Source: Thermoplasmata archaeon
GTDB taxonomy: Archaea > Thermoplasmatota > Thermoplasmata > Thermoplasmatales > Thermoplasmataceae
Reading direction: 5' to 3'
Assembly: GCA_021847855.1 (NCBI GenBank)
Contig: JAJZOT010000053.1
Span: forward strand, 1-8,750
Length of the DNA stretch: 8,750 nt
The notes below the pieces were generated by a model that saw nothing but the letters and a program-made list of their open reading frames with translations, did not search any database and was not told the origin of the DNA. Below, piece by piece: positions 1-6,209 of this stretch (positions are counted from its first letter, which is position 1; each line of letters opens with the position of its first letter). The translations under genes were made by a program, and so were the position numbers.

Positions 1-69
1 CTGGCCATCTTATACATTTTAATGGGGAGAGATTCCTGGGGCCATATGAAAAGGGAACTGGATGAATGA
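1..69 (+). CDS. C-terminal end of a reading frame entering from outside the window (partial, uncertain)
   Basis: Frame 1 is open from the first base to a TGA at 67-69 and gives 22 residues (LAILYILMGRDSWGH, then MKRELDE). It is too short for family assignment, and an open frame of this length can arise by chance. It would be the 3' end of a plus-strand gene whose start lies outside the window. A hydrophobic stretch (LAILYIL) followed by a charged end is all that can be seen. Confidence 0.25.
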   Translation: MAILYILMGRDSWGHMKRELDE

Positions 70-234
70 TCTTTAACATATCTTATCGATTGGTCTCTCG
101 GCAAAAATCTATATGAATCCTATAAATTCACTCATGGGTGCGGACGGATAAAGACCTCAACTCCTCAAGTTAGATTTTTACCGGCCGCATCCAATTTTAA
201 TTCCGGGCATAAAAAGATAAATATCACTTGTGGC
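70..234. other. Non-coding stretch before the first complete gene
   Basis: No convincing reading frame, RNA gene or strong hairpin was seen on either strand. There is a short imperfect tandem repeat near 154-169 (CCTCAACT followed by CCTCAAGT) and an AT-rich tract near 211-225. The latter resembles a TATA element but is not correctly spaced to any start codon. Confidence 0.4.
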
Positions 235-252
235 AAATATTTAATATTATTT
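235..252 (+). promoter_or_regulatory. Candidate archaeal TATA box for the 113-residue gene
   Basis: An 18-base run made only of A and T is centred near 243, about 27 bases before the ATG at 270. That is the position expected of an archaeal TATA box if transcription starts at the A of that ATG (leaderless mRNA). The ATG at 258 and TTG at 228 are not correctly placed relative to it, and no ribosome binding site precedes 270. This is inferred from spacing and composition only. Confidence 0.4.
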
Positions 253-269
253 CTTGCATGAGACTTCAA

Positions 270-611
270 ATGGCAGATCAACAAGCTGCATTTAGTTATT
301 TAAGGAGTAAATTTCAAAGTTGGTATCAGCAAAGCGGAAAGTTGGAAAAATATGTTAATCCAAGACACAGAAGTGGTATTGTAGATGAGTTCCAGAAAGA
401 TGCTTCTGCTATAAGTAGTTCAGTCTGCCCCTACATCAGGGAAGCAGGATATTATCAGTCAAAAAATCTCATAATAAGAGCGGCGGAAGGCCTGGTAGGA
501 AGATTCTTTAATTTTCCCATTTTAAGCACTTCGGACATTATCCTTGGAGCCCTCATGGATGCGTGCGGATACAAAAGGCATGGAGACAGACTCATTGAGA
601 AAAGTCTTTAA
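270..611 (+). CDS. Hypothetical protein, 113 residues, not recognised
   Basis: I do not recognise this protein. The frame is open from a TTG at 228, with ATG codons at 258 and 270. I chose 270 because an AT-only tract lies about 27 bases upstream, as in leaderless archaeal genes, and because the residues before it (WQIFNIISC) are encoded by that tract. The product is probably soluble and mostly helical: a charged N-terminal half (SYLRSKFQSWYQQ, KLEKYVNP) and a C-terminal half with small-residue helices (SKNLIIRAAEGLVGRF, DIILGALMDACGY). It has no signal peptide, no clear membrane segment and no catalytic motif. It stands alone, about 107 bases before the next gene on the same strand. It could be a decayed remnant, since it sits beside an insertion-sequence remnant. 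Confidence 0.55.
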   Translation: MADQQAAFSYLRSKFQSWYQQSGKLEKYVNPRHRSGIVDEFQKDASAISSSVCPYIREAGYYQSKNLIIRAAEGLVGRFFNFPILSTSDIILGALMDACGYKRHGDRLIEKSL

Positions 612-717
612 TGTAAGTATTCACGACGAGCATCTACACCCAGATCACTGGGATTGATACATCGCAGTTCATGGAGAGAATAAGATGAGAAAATGGGAGG
701 CGGGGTGGGTCTAGAAA

Positions 718-1350
718 GTGTTATCCCTAGAAACGATATCTCTTTTAACCAGTCTGGGAACAATTCTTTTAGCTATAGCTGCATTTGTAGGGATATTCTA
801 TCCAAGAATTCTATTATACTGGCTAAGACCTCGTCTTAAACTAACGCCAGTTTTATTGAATAACGGTAAAGATGGATTGCAGTTTAAGATAACTAATACG
901 GGGCGGTCACCATCACACAATACTATCGCTACGATTGGTTTTAAGGATGACTCTGATTCTAGCCTAGGAATATGGTCACCTCCATGGAAGTTATTCTCAG
1001 GAGGATTTCCAGGTGCGAGCAACGGCTTAAAGGAGGCAACTTATGTTGGGGTGACTGTTTATCCAGGGCAAACTCTGACTTTACGAGGCATTGAACTAAT
1101 AGATATTTCTTCTTTGTCAATGCACTTAATGGGACTTAATGCTCCACCTTATCTTATGGGATTTGATTCAATGCCGCCGATGTTTTGGACCATAAGTTCT
1201 GAGGAAGATGGGATTATAGCATCGCTCAAAGCTAATGAGCGATATACAATTACAGTTTCATTATTCTATGAGGAGACGAAGAAAACGGTGACTTCAAACT
1301 TCGTCATAGCCTATGATTCCAAATTGGAGGGACTTACTCTTCTAAAATAA
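718..1350 (+). CDS. Membrane-anchored protein with probable beta-sandwich domain, 210 residues
   Basis: The frame opens just after an in-frame TAG at 712-714, so the GTG at 718 is the first usable start. A G-rich tract containing GGTG (704-707) lies ten bases before it and could serve as ribosome binding site. Residues about 5-28 (ISLLTSLGTILLAIAAFVGIF) form one hydrophobic membrane segment, followed by a basic border (YWLRPRLKL). By the positive-inside rule this places the rest of the protein in the cytoplasm. The remainder alternates hydrophobic and polar residues and contains FKITNTGRSPSHNTIATI and VTVYPGQTLTL, which resemble strands of an Ig-like or similar beta-sandwich. No catalytic residues were recognised. 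The function is unknown, and no neighbour suggests one. Confidence 0.7.
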   Translation: MLSLETISLLTSLGTILLAIAAFVGIFYPRILLYWLRPRLKLTPVLLNNGKDGLQFKITNTGRSPSHNTIATIGFKDDSDSSLGIWSPPWKLFSGGFPGASNGLKEATYVGVTVYPGQTLTLRGIELIDISSLSMHLMGLNAPPYLMGFDSMPPMFWTISSEEDGIIASLKANERYTITVSLFYEETKKTVTSNFVIAYDSKLEGLTLLK

Positions 1351-1466
1351 CAAGGCGTGTCGTTCACATTTCTTGCAGTATTCTTAAATTTACATATTTA
1401 GGTAATGCTTTAACGGACATCAGGAGAACAGAAGATAGTGTGTCAGATCTGCTGTAAAATTGAAAA

Positions 1467-1511
1467 GGTCCTGCATAATTCAGATTTGAAGAGGCGAAAA
1501 TATGCAGGACC
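1467..1511 (+). promoter_or_regulatory. Hairpin covering the transposase start codon
   Basis: GGTCCTGCATA (1467-1477) and TATGCAGGACC (1501-1511) are perfect 11-base inverted repeats with a 23-base loop. The ATG at 1502-1504 lies inside the right arm, and the probable ribosome binding site GAGG (1491-1494) lies in the loop. In RNA this structure would hide the start codon and limit transposase translation, as described for several bacterial insertion sequences. The repeat is directly visible; the regulatory role is inferred. It might instead be a subterminal transposase-binding site. Confidence 0.5.
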
Positions 1512-2015
1512 AGTTAGATGTAGTGAAAGAAGTAATAAGTATTTTCCTGAAGGACAGCAAGGAAGGAAAGAAACAGCTGATAGAGTGGTTTCTTAACAGC
1601 GTTATGGAAGAGGAGGCAAGAGTACAGCTCTCATCCATGCCATACGAGAGGACTGAAGAAAGGAAAGGGCACAGGAATGGATCGAGAACGAGGAAGCTTA
1701 AGACGGTCGATGGTGTACTGGAACTGAAGAAACCACAGATAAGGGAATTTCCTTTTAAGACCAGGGTCTTCGAGAGATACTCCAGGGTTGAGAAGGCTCT
1801 TGATTCCGTCATACTGGAATCATACATACAGGGTGTTTCGACAAGAAACGTCATGAACGTTGTTGAATCCCTTGGTGTCGAGAACATATCAGCATCGTAT
1901 GTATCAACCCTTGCATCAGAACTGGAAGAAGTATTGAAAGGCCAATGAAATTCATCTACATAGATGCGACATACTTCAAGGTAAGGGAGAATGGTATATA
2001 CGGAAACAAGGCATC
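1502..2015 (+). pseudogene. IS256/Mutator-family transposase, N-terminal half, frameshifted and truncated
   Basis: The first frame gives 148 residues (1502-1948) typical of the N-terminal part of Transposase_mut (PF00872): RNGSRTRKLKTVDGVLELKKPQ, broken here after 20 residues only by notation, is the RNG-R-K-T-DG-L-L-P region, and GVSTRNVMNVVESLG is the helix-turn-helix-like segment. The frame ends at TGA (1946-1948), but the family continues in the overlapping frame: RPMKFIYIDATYFKVRENG, whose DATY aspartate is the first DDE catalytic residue. One base appears lost at TTGAAAGGCC near 1936-1941. Restoring an A gives LKRPMKF. Homology stops near 2015, so the second D and the E are missing. The usual length is about 400 residues. 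The start is preceded by GAGG seven bases away. The product is non-functional. Confidence 0.85.
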
Positions 2016-2237
2016 GAGTATTTTCCGGATTCTCAGCTTCAGCTCACCGGCAGCCTTCTCGGTGAACGTTATGGCCGCTATGCCCTGAGGCGGGTCCCCC
2101 TTCTTTATGAGATTTGCAATCCTGCGGGCAATAATCTCGGTCTTGCCGGATCCCGGGCATGCCACGACCCTGAGTCTCCCGCTGTCATGATCCGCGGCGA
2201 CTGCCTGTTCAGCAGTGAGCGTTATGTCCTGCGGCAT
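2013..2237 (-). pseudogene. UvrD/Rep-type superfamily 1 helicase, N-terminal fragment
   Basis: The minus-strand frame starts at ATG 2237, seven bases after the vsr stop codon, so it belongs to the same transcription unit. The Q-motif region (LTAEQ, residues 7-11), Walker A (ACPGSGKT, 26-33) and motif Ia (AITFTEKAAGEL, 55-66) identify the start of a UvrD-like ATP-dependent DNA helicase (PF00580). Homology runs to about RIRKI (residue 73). After that the frame reads antisense through the transposase remnant to a stop at 1956-1958. Family members usually have more than 600 residues, so the motor is almost wholly missing. With only ATP-binding motif I left, it should be inactive. An intact copy would have been an accessory helicase of the restriction cassette, which is an inference from position. 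Confidence 0.8.
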
Positions 2238-2244
2238 GGACTGT

Positions 2245-2676
2245 TCATGCAGTACGGTCTATTAAATTATCACCCGCGTGCTCATGCGGATCCGGTCCTG
2301 ATGGTCTGCCATCAGACAGCATGGACGTGAGACCGGCCAGCGATGATTCAATTCCATCCCGGATTTCACACTCCCACAGTGTCACGACTGTCCACCCCTG
2401 ACCGGCGAGCAGCGCTGAAACCTCAGCGTCCCTTTCCCTGTTTCTCTCCAGCTTGTCTTTCCAGAAATCCCTTCTGGTGGACGGCATCTTTGAAAGGCGG
2501 CACCCGTGCATGTGCCAGAAACAGCCGTTGACAAACACTGCAATCCTCCTTCCGGGAAAAACAATGTCCGGTTTTCCGGGGAGAGGAGAGTTCAGCCTGT
2601 ACCTGAACCCCCGGGAGAAGAGATACCTCCTCACGGCAAGCTCTATTGAGGTGTCACTGCTGCGTATTCTGGACAT
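2245..2676 (-). CDS. vsr: Very short patch repair endonuclease (Vsr)
   Basis: Vsr nicks 5' of the T in T:G mismatches produced when 5-methylcytosine deaminates in the target of a Dcm-type methyltransferase (PF03852). Visible features, numbered from this [13 protein letters not shown] (3-12), GKPDIVF with the catalytic Asp37, and [10 protein letters not shown] (50-59). The zinc ligands Cys52, His57, Cys59 and Cys103 (in WEC) and the active-site His55 match E. coli Vsr. The position of E. coli His64 holds Asn50. The ATG at 2676 lies inside the end of the methyltransferase gene. Conserved N-terminal residues (ERRSWN) are encoded just upstream in the same frame, but no ATG, GTG or TTG precedes them before a stop at 2719-2721. 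The functional protein may therefore be about 14 residues longer through frameshifting, or the annotated start may be a truncated form. Confidence 0.92.
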   Translation of the reverse strand: MSRIRSSDTSIELAVRRYLFSRGFRYRLNSPLPGKPDIVFPGRRIAVFVNGCFWHMHGCRLSKMPSTRRDFWKDKLERNRERDAEVSALLAGQGWTVVTLWECEIRDGIESSLAGLTSMLSDGRPSGPDPHEHAGDNLIDRTA

Positions 2677-3667
2677 GTTCCAGCTTCTTCTCTCCCCGGA
2701 TATCCTGTCCGTCCCCCATCACCCCGAGAACCTTCTCCGCAACTGCCCTCACCACCGCAGGGACGACGGCGTTGCCGAACTGCCTGTATGCCTGCGTGTC
2801 CGATACCGGAATGACAAATCCGTCCGGAAAGCCCATGAGTCTCCTGCACTCCCCCGGCGTCAGTCTCCTGGGGTTCCTGCCCTCCTGCCTGATGAGGATC
2901 TCAGATCCGTCCTTGTGATACCTTGCACTCAGGGTTCTGGTGATTCTGTCCTTCGCAGGATCGACAAGCCCGTACCCGAAACCGTTCCCCTTTGCCCTGT
3001 GCTTTTTCGCGTAGTTCTGCAGGTATTCCCAGAGACGATCGGACAGCGTGTACTTCGGATCCGGATTCTGATCCAGTATGGACGCCAGTGCCGGCCCGCG
3101 TTCCGGCGGATCGGGAAACGTGAACTGCGGATCCTTGTAGAGGTCGCCCCTGAAACCGACGATTATTATCCTCTCCCTGTGCTGGGGGACGTACGCTGAG
3201 GCGTCGATAACCTTCCAGAATATGACGTACCCGAGTTCAGCGGTGAGGGTGCTTCTTATGATCCTGAAGGTCCTTCCCCTGTCATGGTGCACTAGGTTCT
3301 TCACGTTTTCAAGAATGAAGGCTTTCGGGCGCTTTGCCGCAATTATTCTGGCTATGTCGAAGAACAGATTCCCCTGCAGCTGGTCCAAGAAGCCATGTGG
3401 TCTTCCGAGGCTGTTCTTCTTCGAGACGCCGGCAATGGAGAACGGCTGGCACGGAAACCCCGCAGCAAGCACGTCATGATCCGGTATGGTCTTCTCGTCT
3501 ATCCTGGTTATGTCTCCGGCGGGGTCCTCCCCGAAGTTGGCCCTGTAGGTCTCCCTCGAGAATCTGTTCCACTCCGACGAGAAGACGCACGTGCCGCCGA
3601 GATCCTCCAGTGCCACCCTGAACCCGCCTATCCCGGCAAAAAGATCGATGAACGTGAAGTCGCTCAA
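2654..3667 (-). CDS. Dcm-like DNA (cytosine-5-)-methyltransferase, probable CCWGG/CCNGG specificity
   Basis: This enzyme transfers a methyl group from S-adenosylmethionine to carbon 5 of cytosine (PF00145). Motifs run in canonical order: I (DLFAGIGG, 8-15), IV (GFPCQPFS, 70-77, nucleophile Cys73), VI (ENV, 120-122), VIII (QHRER, 162-166), IX ([18 protein letters not shown], 267-284) and X ([10 protein letters not shown], 296-305). The target recognition region contains [10 protein letters not shown] and [15 protein letters not shown], which resemble Dcm and M.EcoRII and point to CCWGG or a relative. It starts with TTG at 3667 inside the endonuclease stop codon (TTGA overlap), and a GGGGGT binding site four bases upstream supports that start. 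Motif I begins at residue 8, so it lacks the N-terminal helix-turn-helix extension found in SsoII-type methyltransferases. GC content is visibly higher than in the endonuclease gene. Confidence 0.93.
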   Translation of the reverse strand: MSDFTFIDLFAGIGGFRVALEDLGGTCVFSSEWNRFSRETYRANFGEDPAGDITRIDEKTIPDHDVLAAGFPCQPFSIAGVSKKNSLGRPHGFLDQLQGNLFFDIARIIAAKRPKAFILENVKNLVHHDRGRTFRIIRSTLTAELGYVIFWKVIDASAYVPQHRERIIIVGFRGDLYKDPQFTFPDPPERGPALASILDQNPDPKYTLSDRLWEYLQNYAKKHRAKGNGFGYGLVDPAKDRITRTLSARYHKDGSEILIRQEGRNPRRLTPGECRRLMGFPDGFVIPVSDTQAYRQFGNAVVPAVVRAVAEKVLGVMGDGQDIRGEKKLEHVQNTQQ

Positions 3668-4431
3668 ATGACCCCCTTCCTTCTCCAGGCATCCATCCTC
3701 GGATCAAGGTGGTCGCGGAAGAACTCCATGAATGAGATAACGTTCTCAACCCCGTTATAGTTTTCCATTTTCAATGTCTCAGGAATTACCATATAAATTC
3801 TGTGCTTCATCATCTCTGTGAGCTGCTCACCACTTACAGACGTATCAATTGTTGCGAGGTAAAACCCTAGACCCCTTGTTCCCTCTGTTACAATCTGTCT
3901 CCACCTCTCCCTTAAGGTTCTCTTTGCTGTGAATATTATGCTGTCCATGGGGTTTTTCAAGTAATACTCAACAGAAGGCATTATAAAGTCTGGTTTCCCG
4001 TTTATAACAGCTTGTGCAGTGAAAGGATACCCCAGTCTGGAGAAGAGTGCGTTATGTATATCCTCGAACCCCTTTCCAGCTCTGGACTTTCTGGACTGTG
4101 CAAGTGACAGGTAGAATTTGTCAAACGTTGTGAAATAGCTTCCAAGTAAGTCACCAAGATCGTTTATGGATTTAAGATAACCCTCCCTAGTGAGATAGAG
4201 AGAAAAAGCTTTCATAACCTTTTTCCCGTATTCCTTCTCCTTTTCAAGATATATGCTGTAGGCAAGTTTTTCAGAATCCGAGACGGCACCGTCGAAGTTT
4301 TCCTTAAGCCTCTCACGGTTTCCGTTGTAACGTGAAAGTATTGTTTCAAGAGCATCCTTTATGATTAGGTCTTGGCTAGTCAGATGAATCCCTCTTGCGG
4401 CTGCAAAGGACTTCAGGTCACTAACTGTCAC
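3664..4431 (-). CDS. Type II restriction endonuclease, EcoRII-C/SsoII/PspGI group
   Basis: This is the probable cutting enzyme of the cassette (EcoRII-C, PF09019). The core contains [11 protein letters not shown] (113-123), KPDF with Asp148, then [11 protein letters not shown] with Lys170 and Glu183 thirteen residues after it. Spacing Asp-22-Lys-13-Glu equals the D160/K182/E195 that I recall for Ecl18kI. Arg174-Glu175-Arg176 fall where Ecl18kI has R186-E187-R188, which read the CC:GG base pairs. At 255 residues it lacks the N-terminal effector domain of full EcoRII (about 400 residues) and resembles PspGI (CCWGG) and Ecl18kI (CCNGG) in size. The start is GTG, with a GGGTG binding site nine bases upstream. 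It overlaps the methyltransferase by four bases, which suggests coupled translation. CCNGG or CCWGG is inferred from these residues and from the neighbours. Confidence 0.88.
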   Translation of the reverse strand: MTVSDLKSFAAARGIHLTSQDLIIKDALETILSRYNGNRERLKENFDGAVSDSEKLAYSIYLEKEKEYGKKVMKAFSLYLTREGYLKSINDLGDLLGSYFTTFDKFYLSLAQSRKSRAGKGFEDIHNALFSRLGYPFTAQAVINGKPDFIMPSVEYYLKNPMDSIIFTAKRTLRERWRQIVTEGTRGLGFYLATIDTSVSGEQLTEMMKHRIYMVIPETLKMENYNGVENVISFMEFFRDHLDPRMDAWRRKGVI

Positions 4432-4466
4432 GATTTACTACACCCGTTCAAAGAAGACCACACCGA

Positions 4467-4495
4467 TACATATTTTGCCATAGTATTAATTTTTC
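4467..4495 (-). promoter_or_regulatory. Candidate promoter of the endonuclease-methyltransferase-vsr operon
   Basis: Reading the minus strand, AAAAATTAATACTA (near 4482-4495) and AAAATATGTA (near 4467-4476) are TATA-like. The first would give a leader of about 30 bases containing the GGGTG binding site before GTG 4431, and fits better than the second. No other element is recognisable. Confidence 0.3.
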
Positions 4496-4618
4496 ATGGA
4501 ATGTCTGGAGGACCGACATAAATAAGTTCCCCGTCCTTTTTAGACCCCTAACGAGAAGAAGTTGTGATACGACAGACATTTCAGATCCATTTAATTTTTC
4601 CTCCACATTGGTCTATGC

Positions 4619-4630
4619 AAAGAAAAAACT
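4619..4630 (-). terminator. Candidate U-rich archaeal terminator after the second methyltransferase
   Basis: About 48 bases past the TGA at 4676-4678, the minus strand reads AGTTTTTTCTTT. Archaeal RNA polymerase commonly stops at such U-runs without a hairpin. Only composition and position support this. Confidence 0.35.
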
Positions 4631-4675
4631 GTCCTGCATCCGGTATGAATTGCCATAGCCACTATTTTGCAAGGC

Positions 4676-6151
4676 TCATTTATTTCCGCCAGTAGTGAAT
4701 ATAATTGCATTAATTTCATATATCGTCTCTGCAATTGCTTTGCCTAGTAGCGGAGGAACTGCATCCCCAATCTGGGATCTTTGCTGTTGGTATGTTCCGG
4801 AGAATTCAAACCAATCTGGAAAAGATTGAAGTCTAGCTCTTTCCCTATTGGTGAGCCGACTCCTAGCATGAGTGTAATGATACCCATAAGTTCCTCCACC
4901 TCCTTTCGCGACCACTGTGTATGCAGGTTTGAGTGGATGGATCCTTTTATAGATAAAACTTATTCCTTTACCCTCTACGCGAAATTTTTTATAAGATGCC
5001 AAAAATTTGTAGTTCTCGTCCACAGGTATGAATGCCATGCGCCTGAGCACTGTTTTTTTTTCATTGGCAGTATTATTGCTTTTGTCTCTGAATTTTACCT
5101 GCTCGATTGGCCTTCCATAATATCCAAGTAACTTCAGTATCTCCTTGTGCTGTTCAAAAGCTTCTACCAGTTCGGATTCGCTAGCAGCATTTATCGAGTT
5201 AACAGTGCAGTAGTCTATGACTGCGTCCCCAGAATACCATTCATCTAGCTTCCCGGCCCACTTTTTCGCCTTATTAAGATTTGAACCGCCCATCTGTTGT
5301 TTCCATTCTTTCATTATCTTATCATATTTTTCTCTAAGTTCGGGAAGCGGTGCCCCCTCAAGAACCTCCAATGTTGTCATGGGGAACACTGATAAATTCA
5401 GATCTTGCCCTGACAGCTTAATTCTGCATAGATTCCGCAACTTGTCTTTCAAAGAATTATTGTCAGCAATAAGGTCTCTCCTAACACCTATTATAATGGC
5501 TCTTTTTCTAGTCTGAGCCACTCCATGAAATGAAGAGTCGACTATATCACTAAAAATAAGCTCATATCCCAGATTACTGTGTTTAAAATCATTTCCAGTT
5601 ATGTCTTTTATCTCGTCAGAGTGAAGAGAAAGATTTGAAAAGTCTTCCTTTATTGTATCCCAAGACTTGCCTCCGTTCTCTGTTTTCAGACCAGCTACAT
5701 TTTCGAATACAAAGTATTTCGGTTCTAGGTAAAGAAGACTTTTTACAAAATATGCATATAATCGCCCGCGCTTTACTTTCAAGCCTTTTTTTGCTCTTTC
5801 GGGTCCCCTTACTATTGAGAAGTCCTGGCATGGGGGACCTCCTATTATTACGTCCGGATGCACAGAACTCACGGGAGGGGACCCGAAATTTGTGTTGACA
5901 ATATCGTAATTTATATAAATTGGGCCGTCTGACATATCTGAGCGCTCAGTGCCAAACTTATACTGATTAGCTTTGAAGTTGATGCGAAATGACTCAATTG
6001 CTTGTTTGTCTTTATCTAAAGCAAATACCGTCTTAAAGGAACCCTGCATATGGAAGCCGCAGTCCAGACCTCCCGACCCCGAAAACAACGATGCACACTT
6101 GAGCGTCTCATCTTCCGGCGACATACCCATTAAATCCATAATCTGTGCCAT
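4676..6151 (-). CDS. C5-cytosine DNA methyltransferase with long variable region, partner of Z1
   Basis: Numbered from an alternative TTG at 6169 (497 residues), motifs are I (SLFSGSGGLDCGF, 27-39), II region (ALDKD, 50-54), IV (GGPPCQDFS, 110-118, nucleophile Cys114), VI (ENVAGL, 156-161), VIII (QTRKR, 219-223), IX (LTNRERARLQSFPDWF, 439-454) and X (QIGDAVPPLLGKAI, 466-479). About 200 residues separate VIII from IX, longer than in small C5 enzymes, and hold the recognition region. The sequence there does not resemble Dcm, so the target is probably different and cannot be named. I chose ATG 6151 (491 residues): it lies about 26 bases after a palindromic TATA box, and neither start has a ribosome binding site. 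It follows Z1 by 58 bases on the same strand, an arrangement known for Z1-containing modification systems. Confidence 0.92.
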   Translation of the reverse strand: MAQIMDLMGMSPEDETLKCASLFSGSGGLDCGFHMQGSFKTVFALDKDKQAIESFRINFKANQYKFGTERSDMSDGPIYINYDIVNTNFGSPPVSSVHPDVIIGGPPCQDFSIVRGPERAKKGLKVKRGRLYAYFVKSLLYLEPKYFVFENVAGLKTENGGKSWDTIKEDFSNLSLHSDEIKDITGNDFKHSNLGYELIFSDIVDSSFHGVAQTRKRAIIIGVRRDLIADNNSLKDKLRNLCRIKLSGQDLNLSVFPMTTLEVLEGAPLPELREKYDKIMKEWKQQMGGSNLNKAKKWAGKLDEWYSGDAVIDYCTVNSINAASESELVEAFEQHKEILKLLGYYGRPIEQVKFRDKSNNTANEKKTVLRRMAFIPVDENYKFLASYKKFRVEGKGISFIYKRIHPLKPAYTVVAKGGGGTYGYHYTHARSRLTNRERARLQSFPDWFEFSGTYQQQRSQIGDAVPPLLGKAIAETIYEINAIIFTTGGNK

Positions 6152-6170
6152 CAAGCGAGCAACATTCAAT

Positions 6171-6184
6171 CATATTTAAATATG
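6171..6184 (-). promoter_or_regulatory. Palindromic TATA box of the second methyltransferase gene
   Basis: CATATTTAAATATG is a perfect 14-base palindrome between Z1 and the methyltransferase. Its centre (6177.5) lies 26-27 bases before ATG 6151, the distance expected between an archaeal TATA box and the start of a leaderless mRNA. The methyltransferase may thus be expressed independently of Z1. The palindrome could also bind a dimeric regulator. Position and symmetry are seen; function is inferred. Confidence 0.5.
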
Positions 6185-6209
6185 CTGCTTATTCGTTCTG
6201 CAGACTCTA

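Larger units (their letters stand above)
1437..2015 (+). mobile_element. Left half of an IS256/Mutator-family insertion sequence, right half missing
   Basis: The transposase N-terminal half and the leader in front of it are present. The remaining transposase and the right terminal repeat are absent. The sequence TGTGTCAGATC-GCTGTAAAATT near 1439-1462 has the look of an IS256-family terminal repeat, but without the other end it cannot be confirmed and the left boundary is approximate. The right boundary is where transposase homology gives way to a helicase gene on the other strand, between about 2003 and 2022. The element cannot move by itself. Confidence 0.65.
4432..4675. other. Intergenic region between the two defence modules
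   Basis: No coding frame was seen. Going along the minus strand it holds a T-rich tract that may end the upstream transcript and AT-rich elements that could be the promoter of the endonuclease operon (described separately). No strong inverted repeat was found. Confidence 0.5.

Noticed and set aside
639..652. Short hairpin CCCAG-ATCA-CTGGG after the 113-residue gene, considered as a terminator
   Set aside because: The stem is only five base pairs and no T-run follows; it may be chance.
2343..3760. Many long open frames on the plus strand and in other frames opposite the methyltransferase and vsr genes
   Set aside because: They are antisense or shifted readings of well-supported genes in a GC-richer segment. 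They contain arginine/proline-rich low-quality translations and no domain motifs.
3664..4431. Interpreting the endonuclease as a truncated full-length EcoRII that lost its effector domain
   Set aside because: Its length is normal for the PspGI/Ecl18kI group, the start has a ribosome binding site, and the catalytic core is complete, so it is better read as an intact short-form enzyme.
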